DNA from: JBCCTX01 sp965263105
GTDB lineage: Bacteria > Bacteroidota > Bacteroidia > J057
DNA: 64,000 bases
Direction: 5' to 3'
Assembly (NCBI GenBank): GCA_965263105.1
Contig: CBDHGL010000003.1
Coordinates: 1,488,001-1,552,000 of the forward strand
Of this stretch, positions 25,703 through 34,442 are shown one piece after another (the first letter of the stretch is position 1; every line of letters begins with the position of its first letter). A program made the position numbers and the translations under genes. A model generated the notes under the pieces. That model was not told where the DNA came from, made no database searches, and saw nothing but the letters and a program-made list of their open reading frames with translations.

Positions 25703-27628
25703 CTACTGAATCCAGAAATTGAGCCTCAAGTTAAAAAAAGGACGAAAGTCTCGCCTCACCTTTCTCAGGGCTTCTTCCCGAAAACTCGCCGATAAACTGG
25801 TGAAAGCGGGAATCTCTTGAAAGAGGTTGTCCTGGTATTGCAATTGCCACCATACATTGACTTGAATTGAGGCCGGATTCCGCCTAAATAAATTGAATCC
25901 CGTTCTGGGACCTGTTTGAAAGGTGCGTGTTTGCAGGTTGATAGGTACCAGGATATTGCTAAGATTGGTCATAGAGGTGTTAAATTTTCGAGAAAGGCTG
26001 AGGTGTTGATACCCCATATCCAAAAATAGACGAATATTCTCCCATGGACTCTTTATTTGAAGCGTGTTGGTATAGGAAATATTGTATGTAGTGGTGGTAT
26101 CCAGGGTCGTTTCCGTAAAAGCTTCCCAATTGATATAGGATACATGGGTCTCTCTGCGGTATAGGTTCAATTCCATTTCCCATTTCTTTTGGGGTTGGGC
26201 ATTCATGGTAAGATGGGTCTCAAGGTTGCGGGTAGATCTGTCTGTACGGTTAAAATCCTCAAAATCCTTGACGTTATAGGATACATATACATACTGACTT
26301 CCTTTGACACGAACCTTGTTCAAAGGCTGCCATTGGTAGTCAAATTCCATTCTCAAGGAATATTGGGTGTAATTGTCCTGACTGCGCTCTCCAAATAAGA
26401 AGGCGTACTTTCGAACATTCCCCAAAACACGGTAGGCCGTAGAAAAGTTTTTACTCCATTGTGCCCTCCATTCTGTGTTCAATCCATAATTCAATTCATC
26501 GTGGTCATCAAAATTATTTTCTGAAGGGGTATCATAGGTAAGGTATCGATTCGATCCAATGAGTTTAAGGCCATGACGTGGATGAATCTGATAATTTATT
26601 TGAACTTCCAGCTTGTTGAGTTCTCGGATAAAATCTTTCTGTCTCTCCCGATTGAGCTGTTGCTCAAAAGCATTTCGCGTTAGTTCCAGGGTGTTTTCCA
26701 ATTCATATCGCCGATTGAGGGACTGATATTCGTAGAGAAAGGAAGCCCCAAAACGCTTATTTCCGTACGAGAGTTTTTGACGTGAAAATAACTCGGATTG
26801 AGCAAAGGAAAGATCATTCCGGGTCAAAGCCTGGTTCTCAAATAGGTCGTACTTGAACTGGCGTTGGGTAAGAGACAGGGTGTTCTCAGAATCCCAGTAC
26901 AGGTTAGGTTGAAACTGGTAGCGCAGCCGCAACTGGGGGTTAAGCGTGTCAGATAAAATGCGTTCAATCATGTTGGCGCGATAATCGTCGATTTCACTAC
27001 TTCCTCCCCGGAGTTGAAAGGCCAGATCAGCATAGGGAGCAAAGGAGCGTGTCCATTCAGATCTAATTGATAGGTTGCGCTGTTGTCGAGGGGCGAGATT
27101 TTTGGTTCGGGCAAACAACTGGGTTCTCATATTCAAACCATCCGACCAACTGTGCTGGGAGGCAATCATTAAAGCTGGGGAGAAACCTCTGTCCAGAATC
27201 ATACTACGTTGATCCCAACTAAAGCCTAGCAAAGGGGTCAACTGAAGCTGCGGAAAAGGAGTGTAGGTAAGGCCCCCATAGGTACTCAGCCTAAAATTAT
27301 TATTGGTGAGGAAATGGTCATATTCTATCCAGGTAGCTGCTTTCAACTTGGGAGAGAGCCGGTAATATTGCCATACGGAGGCATGTATGAAGGCTTGTAC
27401 AAATTGATCTTGCTGGCGGGAAGTATTGAGGATGTTGTCATGGGATAACTTAATATCCAATTCGTAAGGCCCTTTGCTGCGCTGAAGATTAAATAAGACC
27501 TTACTGTGGTAGGAAAAATTATTTTGCCTGCGAATATTCAGTTGGATATCAGGCTGCTGAGCAAGCAGAGGAGAAAACCAGAACAAGAAGCCGCCCAATA
27601 GGACTATCGTATGTAGACCCAGTCTCAC
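25703..27628 (-). CDS. Predicted outer membrane beta-barrel protein
   Basis: 641 aa. It starts at GTG 27628 because there is no ATG between the upstream in-frame stop and the signal peptide (LGLHTIVLLGGFLFWFSPLLA, cleaved near AQQ). The mature protein is a long run of alternating-polarity strands rich in Tyr, Arg, Gln and Asn, for example RLSTYGGLTYTPFPQLQLTP, and ends FFNLRLNFWIQ with a terminal aromatic pattern typical of barrels. I do not recognise a specific family. It sits between nuoN (65 bp) and the amidase gene (27 bp) on the same strand, and a cell-envelope role with the amidase is plausible. Confidence 0.65.
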   Translation of the reverse strand: MRLGLHTIVLLGGFLFWFSPLLAQQPDIQLNIRRQNNFSYHSKVLFNLQRSKGPYELDIKLSHDNILNTSRQQDQFVQAFIHASVWQYYRLSPKLKAATWIEYDHFLTNNNFRLSTYGGLTYTPFPQLQLTPLLGFSWDQRSMILDRGFSPALMIASQHSWSDGLNMRTQLFARTKNLAPRQQRNLSIRSEWTRSFAPYADLAFQLRGGSSEIDDYRANMIERILSDTLNPQLRLRYQFQPNLYWDSENTLSLTQRQFKYDLFENQALTRNDLSFAQSELFSRQKLSYGNKRFGASFLYEYQSLNRRYELENTLELTRNAFEQQLNRERQKDFIRELNKLEVQINYQIHPRHGLKLIGSNRYLTYDTPSENNFDDHDELNYGLNTEWRAQWSKNFSTAYRVLGNVRKYAFLFGERSQDNYTQYSLRMEFDYQWQPLNKVRVKGSQYVYVSYNVKDFEDFNRTDRSTRNLETHLTMNAQPQKKWEMELNLYRRETHVSYINWEAFTETTLDTTTTYNISYTNTLQIKSPWENIRLFLDMGYQHLSLSRKFNTSMTNLSNILVPINLQTRTFQTGPRTGFNLFRRNPASIQVNVWWQLQYQDNLFQEIPAFTSLSASFREEALRKVRRDFRPFFNLRLNFWIQ

Positions 27629-27693
27629 CCGATAAAGATAGGCGCTTTTGAGTGAATTTTCCTATGCAGAAACTTTATCTAATAAAATGGGCA

Positions 27694-29166
27694 CTAGGGA
27701 ACTACCGTGAGGTTAGCAGCACCCGCATTGGCAGCCCGGGTAACGGTATCAATCGGATCGAGAACCAAGGTGGGGAAAACGCCCAACAAGAATATGAGTA
27801 TTACTAGGATGATAGTTCCTACCAGGGGAACACTATTGTAGACGGTATTGAGTTGGGGTTCTTCGTCTTTTCCAAAATACATGATGACGATGAGACGAAT
27901 GTAGTAATAAGCCCCAATTACGGAGGCCAAGATGCCAATCACAGCTAGGAAAACCATATTTTCTCGTATAGCCGCAATAAATATTTGATACTTCGCCATG
28001 AAGCCTGCGAGGGGAGGAATGCCAGCTAGGGAAAATAGAAACACGGACAATATCCCGGCAAAGTAAGGCGCCTTTTGGCCTAGTCCTCTCCAACTTTCCA
28101 TATCGGTATCTTCGTATTCCCTTTCCGCCATACCGACCATACCGAAGGCCCCTAAGTTCATTAAGGTATAGATGAACATATAAAAGATTACGGCTGTAAA
28201 GCCGATGGCTCCAGCCAAAAGTCCCAACATCACATAACCTGAGTGAGCGATACTGGAATAAGCGAGCATACGCTTTACATTAGATTGCTGTGCCGCTACA
28301 ATATTTCCATATACCATAGTAAAGAGAGCCGATACAGCCAAAATGGATACGATTTTATCGTATTGGATTAAGTCCAGTTTCTGAATAATGATTCCTACTG
28401 CGATAAAAGCCGCCATCTTACTCCCAGTAGCCATGAAGCCTGCTAAGGGAGTAGGGGTTCCTTCATATACATCTGGCGTCCAGTTGTGGAAGGGGAAGGC
28501 AGATATTTTGAAAAGGAAACCTATTAAGATAAGGCCTGTGGCGGTATAGAAAGCCAGTTCATTGCTAGCAAAAGCAGAGGAGCTGGCGGCAAGGATATCC
28601 AGGTTGGTAGATCCACTTACCCCATAAATGAGCGATATACCAAAAAGCAGGAAGGCCGAAGCAAATGATCCCAACAAAAAGTATTTGAGCCCAGATTCAT
28701 TGGAACGTTTGTCTTTTTTGAAAACGGCTGCAAAGATGTACAAGCAAATGGACATCGTCTCCAGACCGATGAATGTAATGATCAAGTCATTAGCATTGGC
28801 CATTAACACCATTCCTATTACGGCAAATACCAGGAGGGCATAGATATCGTATATGGGCTTTTCCTGTCGATTGAGGTAGTCAGTAAGAAAAAATAAGGTC
28901 AAAAGCCCAGATAAACACAATAAAATATGAACCATCGGAGCGGTGCCGCCTGTTTCTAGCATGCCGGAAAAGACGACATCAGATTCAGGACTACCCATGG
29001 TGTAGGCCAGAACACTTGAGAGTATAAATCCCAAGGCCGTAACCCAGGGGAGTATCGTTCGAACCTTAAATACATCTAAAAGCATGAGCACTAGTCCAGT
29101 CGCCAAGAGAACCAATAGGGGGACGGCTTGCGTAGTAGAGTGAGAGAGTTGGGTTAAAAAATCCAT
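27694..29166 (-). CDS. nuoN: NADH-quinone oxidoreductase subunit N (NuoN)
   Basis: 490 aa from ATG 29166 (MDFLTQLSHS); the longer frame uses TTG 29229. About 14 membrane helices. Hallmarks are LETMSICLYIFAA with the conserved Glu, FKISAFPFHNWTPDVYEGTP, VKRMLAYSSIAHSGYVMLG and LAGIPPLAGFMAK. It is an antiporter-like proton-translocating subunit of complex I. The rest of complex I (nuoA-L) is not in the window. It is divergent from the NeuD-like gene with a 75-bp gap. Confidence 0.95.
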   Translation of the reverse strand: MDFLTQLSHSTTQAVPLLVLLATGLVLMLLDVFKVRTILPWVTALGFILSSVLAYTMGSPESDVVFSGMLETGGTAPMVHILLCLSGLLTLFFLTDYLNRQEKPIYDIYALLVFAVIGMVLMANANDLIITFIGLETMSICLYIFAAVFKKDKRSNESGLKYFLLGSFASAFLLFGISLIYGVSGSTNLDILAASSSAFASNELAFYTATGLILIGFLFKISAFPFHNWTPDVYEGTPTPLAGFMATGSKMAAFIAVGIIIQKLDLIQYDKIVSILAVSALFTMVYGNIVAAQQSNVKRMLAYSSIAHSGYVMLGLLAGAIGFTAVIFYMFIYTLMNLGAFGMVGMAEREYEDTDMESWRGLGQKAPYFAGILSVFLFSLAGIPPLAGFMAKYQIFIAAIRENMVFLAVIGILASVIGAYYYIRLIVIMYFGKDEEPQLNTVYNSVPLVGTIILVILIFLLGVFPTLVLDPIDTVTRAANAGAANLTVVP

Positions 29167-29241
29167 AAGTTTTGTAAAATGACCATTTAAGGCGGCGGGT
29201 AAATTTAGTATATAGGATAATTGAATCAAAAAATCCCGGAG

Positions 29242-29859
29242 ATGAATAAACCGATAATTATTATTGGAACAGGTGGATTTGCCAGAGAAGTAGCAGGATT
29301 ACTGTTGGATTTAGGCTTGGCAGAGCAATGGGTAGCCTTTGTGGAAAGGGATGAAGTATGGAGGCAAGGACAAATTTTTGATAAACCCATCTGGAAAGAA
29401 TCAATGATCAATCCCCATGATTTCAGGCTTGTGGTAGGGATAAGTAAGCCCGATGTTCGGAAAAAAATAGTGTCCCAACTCCCTAAAGAGATTGATTATC
29501 CAACCCTTATTCATCCTTCTGTCATTTGCTCTCCTTGGGTAGAAATAGGAATCGGGACGATAATTTGTGCAGGATGCATCCTTACGACAGAAATTAAATT
29601 GGGGGAACAGGTACAATTGAACTTGAATACGACAATAGGCCACAATGTACAGGTAGGGAACTTCGTCACAACTGCACCTGCAGTGAATATCAATGGAGAT
29701 TGTCGAATTGGGGACCAAGTATATCTAGGAACCCAGGCCGCTACGAAGCAAGGAATCTACCTGGCAAATGGGGTTACCCTGGGAATGGGGGCTATGGCCG
29801 TAAAAGACCTTAAGGAACCGGGTACCTATATAGGAGTGCCCGCGCAGAAAATGAGCTAA
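29242..29859 (+). CDS. NeuD/PglD-family hexapeptide acyltransferase
   Basis: 205 aa from ATG 29242, preceded by a GGAG ribosome-binding site; a TTG at 29221 is less likely. The N-terminal Rossmann-like nucleotide-binding part (PIIIIGTGGFAREVAGLL) is followed by a left-handed beta-helix of hexapeptide repeats (IGTIICAGCILTTEIKLG, then TTIGHNVQVGNFVTTAP) with the probable catalytic His in TIGHNV. The family acetylates amino sugars such as sialic acid or bacillosamine precursors. No sugar nucleotide genes lie beside it, so the substrate is unknown. Confidence 0.85.
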   Translation: MNKPIIIIGTGGFAREVAGLLLDLGLAEQWVAFVERDEVWRQGQIFDKPIWKESMINPHDFRLVVGISKPDVRKKIVSQLPKEIDYPTLIHPSVICSPWVEIGIGTIICAGCILTTEIKLGEQVQLNLNTTIGHNVQVGNFVTTAPAVNINGDCRIGDQVYLGTQAATKQGIYLANGVTLGMGAMAVKDLKEPGTYIGVPAQKMS

Positions 29860-29885
29860 GAATAAGCATTCTTCAAAGAGATGCC

Positions 29886-31436
29886 CTAATCTTTGCCCTT
29901 TTTTTCATCTCCTAGTTCTTCTATCTTGAAGCGCTCAATCTCTGCAGGCGTATGAGCCTCCTTGAGGTAGGTCTTCATGCGTTGGACCACTTTGGGATAT
30001 TGGGCAGCGACATCCTTTTGCTCGGTTGGATCTGTTTCCAGGTTATAGAGTTCTATTTCCTTATTCCCCTTAAATATATTCCTTCGAATAGCCTTCCACT
30101 TTCCCTCCCGTATGGCCTGCTGGCCTTGATAGCTAGGAAACTCCCAGTACAAATAAGGTCTCTCTACGAGTTGGCCTTCCTGTTTCATGGCGGGTAAGAG
30201 GTTTACCCCATCCACCTCATCTGGAAACTCGCCTTGGGTGGCTGATAAGAGGGTGGGAAGTATATCCCAAAAGGCTCCAATCTGCTCAGACTGGCTTCCA
30301 GCAGGAATCTGTCCCGGCCAACGGGCTATCATCGGCACCCGGATTCCCCCTTCATAGACAAAGCCCTTTCCCCTGCCATAGCCTGATTGGAAAGGGGCTG
30401 CACTGTCAAAAAACTCTGAATCTGATCCGCCATTATAAGAGGGCCCATTGTCACTGGTGAAAAGGATCAAGGTATTTTCCAACTTCCCTTCTTTTTCTAA
30501 GGTGCTTACCAGGGCGCCAATCTGTTCGTCCAGGTAGGAAACCATAGCGGCATAGGTAGCTCGTGGGTAGCGTGTTGGGAAATAGCCTCTTTTGCCGGTG
30601 TATGGCGTTTCCTCTCCAAACTTTTCAACATAGTAATCTACCCATTTCTGAGGGGCCTGTAAGGGAACATGGGGGATGGGGGAAGCGAAATACAAAAAGA
30701 AGGGTTGATCGCCACTGCCTTGAATGAAGTTTTGTGCTTCGCTAAGCATTAATTCAGGTGCGTAGTCTTGAAGTTGGAAAGACGCATAACTCGATACATC
30801 AAGTGAATCTGCTCCTGCCGGAAGTTTGGTCCCTGGAACGACCAAGGGATTGTCCAGCCAGACTTTCTCCTCATTTTTCCATAGGTGCTTGGGATAGTAG
30901 GTATGGGCCTGCCGTTGGCAGTTATAGCCATAGAAGAAATCAAAGCCCTGCTTGTTGGGAATTCCTTCCGTCAGGGGAGCCCCTAGTCCCCACTTGCCAA
31001 CAATAGCCGTTGTATATCCCTGCTTTTGTAATAGACTTCCCAGGGTAGGGGTTCCTAAGGGTAAGGGCCGTTGCCCTTCTAGGTTGGGGTCTTCCACTGC
31101 CTTGGCAAAATTCCAAACTTCGCCGCGTGCCCGCCACTCATCATTGCCCCGGATGTGAGCATGCCCCGTATGTTTTCCGGTAAGTAAAACACAGCGAGAA
31201 GGTGCACAGACTGGAGAGCCGGAGTAAAACTGGGTAAAGCGCATGCCTTGTTCGGCGAGGCGATCGATATGAGGGGTCTCTATTTTTTCCTGTCCGTAAC
31301 AACCGAGTTCTCCATAACCCAGGTCATCAGCTAGAATGAGCAGAATGTTGGGGGGAGAACTTTGTGCGTAGATAGATGGACTTCCCAGAAGGAGGGCTGT
31401 GAGAAATAGAAAAATTGAAAAACGAGAACGGTGCAT
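29886..31436 (-). CDS. Secreted arylsulfatase (formylglycine-dependent)
   Basis: 516 aa with a signal peptide ending SIYAQ. The metal-binding ILADDLGYGELGCYG and the sulfatase signature CAPSRCVLLTGKHTGHAHIR are present; Cys77 of CAPSR would be converted to formylglycine by a maturation enzyme. Downstream TAIVGKWGLG, HVPLQAP and FTSDNGPSYNGG complete the alkaline-phosphatase-like fold. It should remove sulfate esters from polysaccharides or aryl compounds in the periplasm. It is convergent with the NeuD-like gene. It is not next to the SusCD pair, so no complete polysaccharide utilisation locus can be claimed. Confidence 0.93.
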   Translation of the reverse strand: MHRSRFSIFLFLTALLLGSPSIYAQSSPPNILLILADDLGYGELGCYGQEKIETPHIDRLAEQGMRFTQFYSGSPVCAPSRCVLLTGKHTGHAHIRGNDEWRARGEVWNFAKAVEDPNLEGQRPLPLGTPTLGSLLQKQGYTTAIVGKWGLGAPLTEGIPNKQGFDFFYGYNCQRQAHTYYPKHLWKNEEKVWLDNPLVVPGTKLPAGADSLDVSSYASFQLQDYAPELMLSEAQNFIQGSGDQPFFLYFASPIPHVPLQAPQKWVDYYVEKFGEETPYTGKRGYFPTRYPRATYAAMVSYLDEQIGALVSTLEKEGKLENTLILFTSDNGPSYNGGSDSEFFDSAAPFQSGYGRGKGFVYEGGIRVPMIARWPGQIPAGSQSEQIGAFWDILPTLLSATQGEFPDEVDGVNLLPAMKQEGQLVERPYLYWEFPSYQGQQAIREGKWKAIRRNIFKGNKEIELYNLETDPTEQKDVAAQYPKVVQRMKTYLKEAHTPAEIERFKIEELGDEKKGKD

Positions 31437-31594
31437 GGAGAATGGGTATAGAATTAATAAGATATGAGCAATAAGATAGGAAAAATTGGAAAGTTGAAAA
31501 TGAAAAATTGAAAATGGGACCCTTCCGGGAAATAAGCGCCAAAATATCTGATCCAGCCTGTAAACCTCCCTAAAGGTGTCCTATGAGTCCTGAA

Positions 31595-31614
31595 GGAGGG
31601 GCATAAGCCCCTCT
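31595..31614 (-). terminator. Weak hairpin after the DUF4412 gene
   Basis: GAGGGGC and GCCCCTC form a 7-bp stem with a 4-nt loop, about 30 bp beyond the stop, without a clear T run. The 31437-31594 stretch contains A/T-rich TTGAAAA repeats and nothing else recognised. Confidence 0.3.
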
Positions 31615-31644
31615 AATACTTATTGGCCAACTGCTCCCCCCCCC

Positions 31645-32331
31645 TCAATACCGATAATCCCGACTCAATACACTGAAATTGGGCGGAATCAGAAACTGCT
31701 TCGGATTGAAGTTCTGGGCTTTAATCTCTTTATAGGTAGTGGTAACGGTGAGATTTTTCTGTCTTTTGATGGTTTTTAAGGGGATTCTCCCTTCCAAGCC
31801 TTTCACCAGGAAACTGGCATTGGAATGGGCTTGCTTGGGAAAGGCACTGAGGTCTATCCGGTAGTCGTCATTCACATAGTAGGCGAATTGGGTCTTGGGC
31901 AGTTTGAGGAGAAAGATGTCGCAGATGACCCCGTTTACTTCTGCTTTTTTTCCAACAGATTTTGCCACGGGTTCTTCATCCAACTCCTCGTGGTATATCC
32001 TATCCGTGAACTTGGAGAATTTGTAGGCAATTCCCTTGGTGGCTTCTACTATATATTCCCGATTGGAGTCTGCAATGAATAGAAAGGTCTTGGGTTTTTC
32101 TCCTCCCTTTAAATTGATGATATAATTGCCCTTCATGAGGTGCATATCCATTTGGGTATTGGGCTTGCTTTGCTTGATAAGGTCTGAATCCGGGCCGCTA
32201 AGTTCGACCTCGTATTGGATGGTACCTTCAAAAAAACCTGCTACCCTGGGAGCAAATTGGGCCTGAATGGCCAATAGAGCAAAAATAATTAATAGGGTAA
32301 TTCCAGAAACTTGAATGGTTTTTTCTCTCAT
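31645..32331 (-). CDS. DUF4412-like periplasmic protein
   Basis: 228 aa with an N-terminal hydrophobic segment (ITLLIIFALLAIQAQF) acting as signal or anchor. The body (GFFEGTIQYEVELSG, MHLMKGNYIINLKGGE, AEVNGVICDIFLLK) has the beta-rich pattern of DUF4412, a family of unknown function found in envelope-associated proteins of Bacteroidota. The C-terminus ends FLIPPNFSVLSRDYRY. It is divergent from clpP with 174 bp between, which contain no recognised box. No partner gene suggests its role. Confidence 0.65.
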   Translation of the reverse strand: MREKTIQVSGITLLIIFALLAIQAQFAPRVAGFFEGTIQYEVELSGPDSDLIKQSKPNTQMDMHLMKGNYIINLKGGEKPKTFLFIADSNREYIVEATKGIAYKFSKFTDRIYHEELDEEPVAKSVGKKAEVNGVICDIFLLKLPKTQFAYYVNDDYRIDLSAFPKQAHSNASFLVKGLEGRIPLKTIKRQKNLTVTTTYKEIKAQNFNPKQFLIPPNFSVLSRDYRY

Positions 32332-32505
32332 GAAATTAAATCTTCCCCATTTGCTACGTATTGCCAGCCAACAGGTTCAAACAAAGTGCCTTTTTTCTCG
32401 TTAAAAAACCTGTTCATCCCCCAATTTTGTCGGGACTGTAACGAAAAAAGTACCTGGAGTGTTAATTCTGAAATTTATGTTTATTTTGTTCCACAATTGT
32501 TGATT

Positions 32506-33222
32506 ATGAACTATTCAAATGAATTTCAAAAGTTTGCTGTAAAAGACCAGGGCATCAGTAGTCTAACCATTCACGACTTCACAAGTGCCATGAATCAGCA
32601 ACTTCACTCCTCGCCTTATATTGTAGGGCTTACGCCCAATATCATCGAAGAGCGTCAGCTCAATGTGGTCGCTATGGACGTGTTTTCGCGTCTCATGATG
32701 GATCGGATTATCTTTTTAGGGATGGGTATCGATTCGCAAGTCGCCAATATTGTCAGCGCTCAATTGTTGTTTTTACAGTCTACGGACGCCAAAAAGGATA
32801 TCAACATTTATTTGAATTCTCCCGGGGGTTCCGTTTACGCAGGGTTGGGTATTTACGACACTATGCAGTTGGTCACGCCTGACATTGCCACTATTTGTAC
32901 AGGAATGGCCGCCTCCATGGGAGCCGTTTTACTATGTGCTGGATCTGACGGAAAGCGCTCTGCCCTTCCACATTCCCGCGTGATGATTCATCAACCGATG
33001 GGAGGTGCTCAAGGACAGGCATCCGATATTGAAATCATGCACAAAGAGATTCAGAAAATTAAAAAAGAACTCTACCAGATTATTGCGGATCACTCGAAGC
33101 AATCCGTCGAGAAGGTTTGGGAAGATTCTGATAGAGATTACTGGATGACAGCTGACGAGGCAAAAGAATATGGCCTGGTCGATGAGGTACTTGCAAAAAG
33201 AGAAAAACCAAATGAGAAATGA
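32506..33222 (+). CDS. clpP: ATP-dependent Clp protease proteolytic subunit ClpP
   Basis: 238 aa from ATG 32506 (MNYSNEFQKF); the frame is open further upstream but lacks a better start. The catalytic triad is Ser137 (GMAASMGA), His162 (MIHQPMGG) and Asp211 (DRDYW). The N-terminal extension of about 45 residues before the conserved RIIFLG core is typical of Bacteroidota ClpP. It assembles into a 14-mer chamber fed by ClpX. Its stop overlaps the clpX start by 11 bp, so the two subunits are co-translated. Confidence 0.96.
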   Translation: MNYSNEFQKFAVKDQGISSLTIHDFTSAMNQQLHSSPYIVGLTPNIIEERQLNVVAMDVFSRLMMDRIIFLGMGIDSQVANIVSAQLLFLQSTDAKKDINIYLNSPGGSVYAGLGIYDTMQLVTPDIATICTGMAASMGAVLLCAGSDGKRSALPHSRVMIHQPMGGAQGQASDIEIMHKEIQKIKKELYQIIADHSKQSVEKVWEDSDRDYWMTADEAKEYGLVDEVLAKREKPNEK

Positions 33223-34435
33223 GAATTGTTCCTTTTGTGGGAAAGCAAAAAACGAGGTGCAAATCCTACTTGCTGGTTATGGAGGGGCTTATATTTGCGA
33301 ACAATGTGTAGAACACGCAAATACAATTATTGAAGAAGAGCTGAAGGAAAAGCCGGTTACCAGGTTTGCCAGGTTACTTAAGCCAAGCGAAATAAAATCA
33401 CACCTGGACAAATATGTAATCGGTCAGGACCAGGCCAAAAAGGTACTCTCGGTAGCGGTTTACAACCACTATAAGCGCGTTCTCCACAAGGAACGACAGG
33501 ATACAGAGGTAGAACTGGAGAAAAGTAATATTTTATTAGCGGGCCAAACGGGTACAGGAAAAACCCTTTTGGCCCGTACCATTGCCAAAATACTAAATGT
33601 GCCTTTCTGCATCGCCGATGCCACAGTACTTACCGAGGCCGGCTATGTAGGGGAAGATGTGGAGAGTATCCTAGTAAGGCTACTCCAGGCGGCTGATTAT
33701 GATATTGAAGCAGCGGAGAAAGGAATCATTTATATTGATGAGATTGACAAAATAGCCAGGAAGACGGCTAATCCCTCTATCACAAGAGATGTGAGCGGTG
33801 AAGGTGTTCAACAGGCTTTGTTGAAACTCCTCGAAGGGACTTCCGCTAATGTTCCCCCCAAAGGAGGACGTAAACACCCCGAGCAAAATCTGGTTCAGAT
33901 AGACACCAAAAATATCCTCTTCATCTGTGGGGGGGCTTTTGATGGAATTGACCGGATCATCTCCCAACGAATAGCGGTGAATGCTATAGGCTTCGCCAAT
34001 GCCGAAAAGAAAGAGTCTGTTTCAGAAGACAATCTTTACAAGTTTATTCAACCTGCAGACTTAAGGGGCTTTGGTTTAATCCCAGAAATTATTGGTCGAC
34101 TCCCCGTTTTAGCCTTTTTGAATCCCCTGGATGAAACAGCTTTGCGAAATATTTTAACCGAGCCCCAGAACTCTATCATCAAGCAGTACCAGCGTATGTT
34201 TGAGCTGGAAAACAAACAGTTGGAATTTGATGGTGAAGTCCTTGACTTTGTGGTAAAAAGAGCTTCAGAACTTAAATTGGGGGCTCGTGGCCTTCGTGCC
34301 ATCATAGAAGCCATTATGTTGGATATTATGTATGAAATGCCGGATAGTGATTTGATGGATTATGTGGTAACTATGGATCTGGCCAAAGAGAAAATGGAAA
34401 ATATTGCAGCATATGATTATCGTGCCGCTAGTTGA
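33212..34435 (+). CDS. clpX: ATP-dependent Clp protease ATP-binding subunit ClpX
   Basis: 407 aa from ATG 33212 (MRNENCSFCGK). The N-terminal zinc-binding domain has Cys6, Cys9, Cys29 and Cys32. The AAA+ domain has Walker A GQTGTGKT (111-118), a Walker B acid in IIYIDEIDKI, and the ADLRGFGLIPEIIGRLPV sensor region. It unfolds substrates such as ssrA-tagged proteins and passes them to ClpP in the cytoplasm. It overlaps clpP upstream, and a hypothetical gene begins 8 bp after its stop. Confidence 0.97.
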   Translation: MRNENCSFCGKAKNEVQILLAGYGGAYICEQCVEHANTIIEEELKEKPVTRFARLLKPSEIKSHLDKYVIGQDQAKKVLSVAVYNHYKRVLHKERQDTEVELEKSNILLAGQTGTGKTLLARTIAKILNVPFCIADATVLTEAGYVGEDVESILVRLLQAADYDIEAAEKGIIYIDEIDKIARKTANPSITRDVSGEGVQQALLKLLEGTSANVPPKGGRKHPEQNLVQIDTKNILFICGGAFDGIDRIISQRIAVNAIGFANAEKKESVSEDNLYKFIQPADLRGFGLIPEIIGRLPVLAFLNPLDETALRNILTEPQNSIIKQYQRMFELENKQLEFDGEVLDFVVKRASELKLGARGLRAIIEAIMLDIMYEMPDSDLMDYVVTMDLAKEKMENIAAYDYRAAS

Positions 34436-34442
34436 TAAGAAA

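Noticed and set aside
31480..31520. Repeated TTGAAAA stretches considered as a direct-repeat array
   Set aside because: Irregular A/T-rich low-complexity sequence without constant unit or spacer, so not CRISPR and not a defined repeat.
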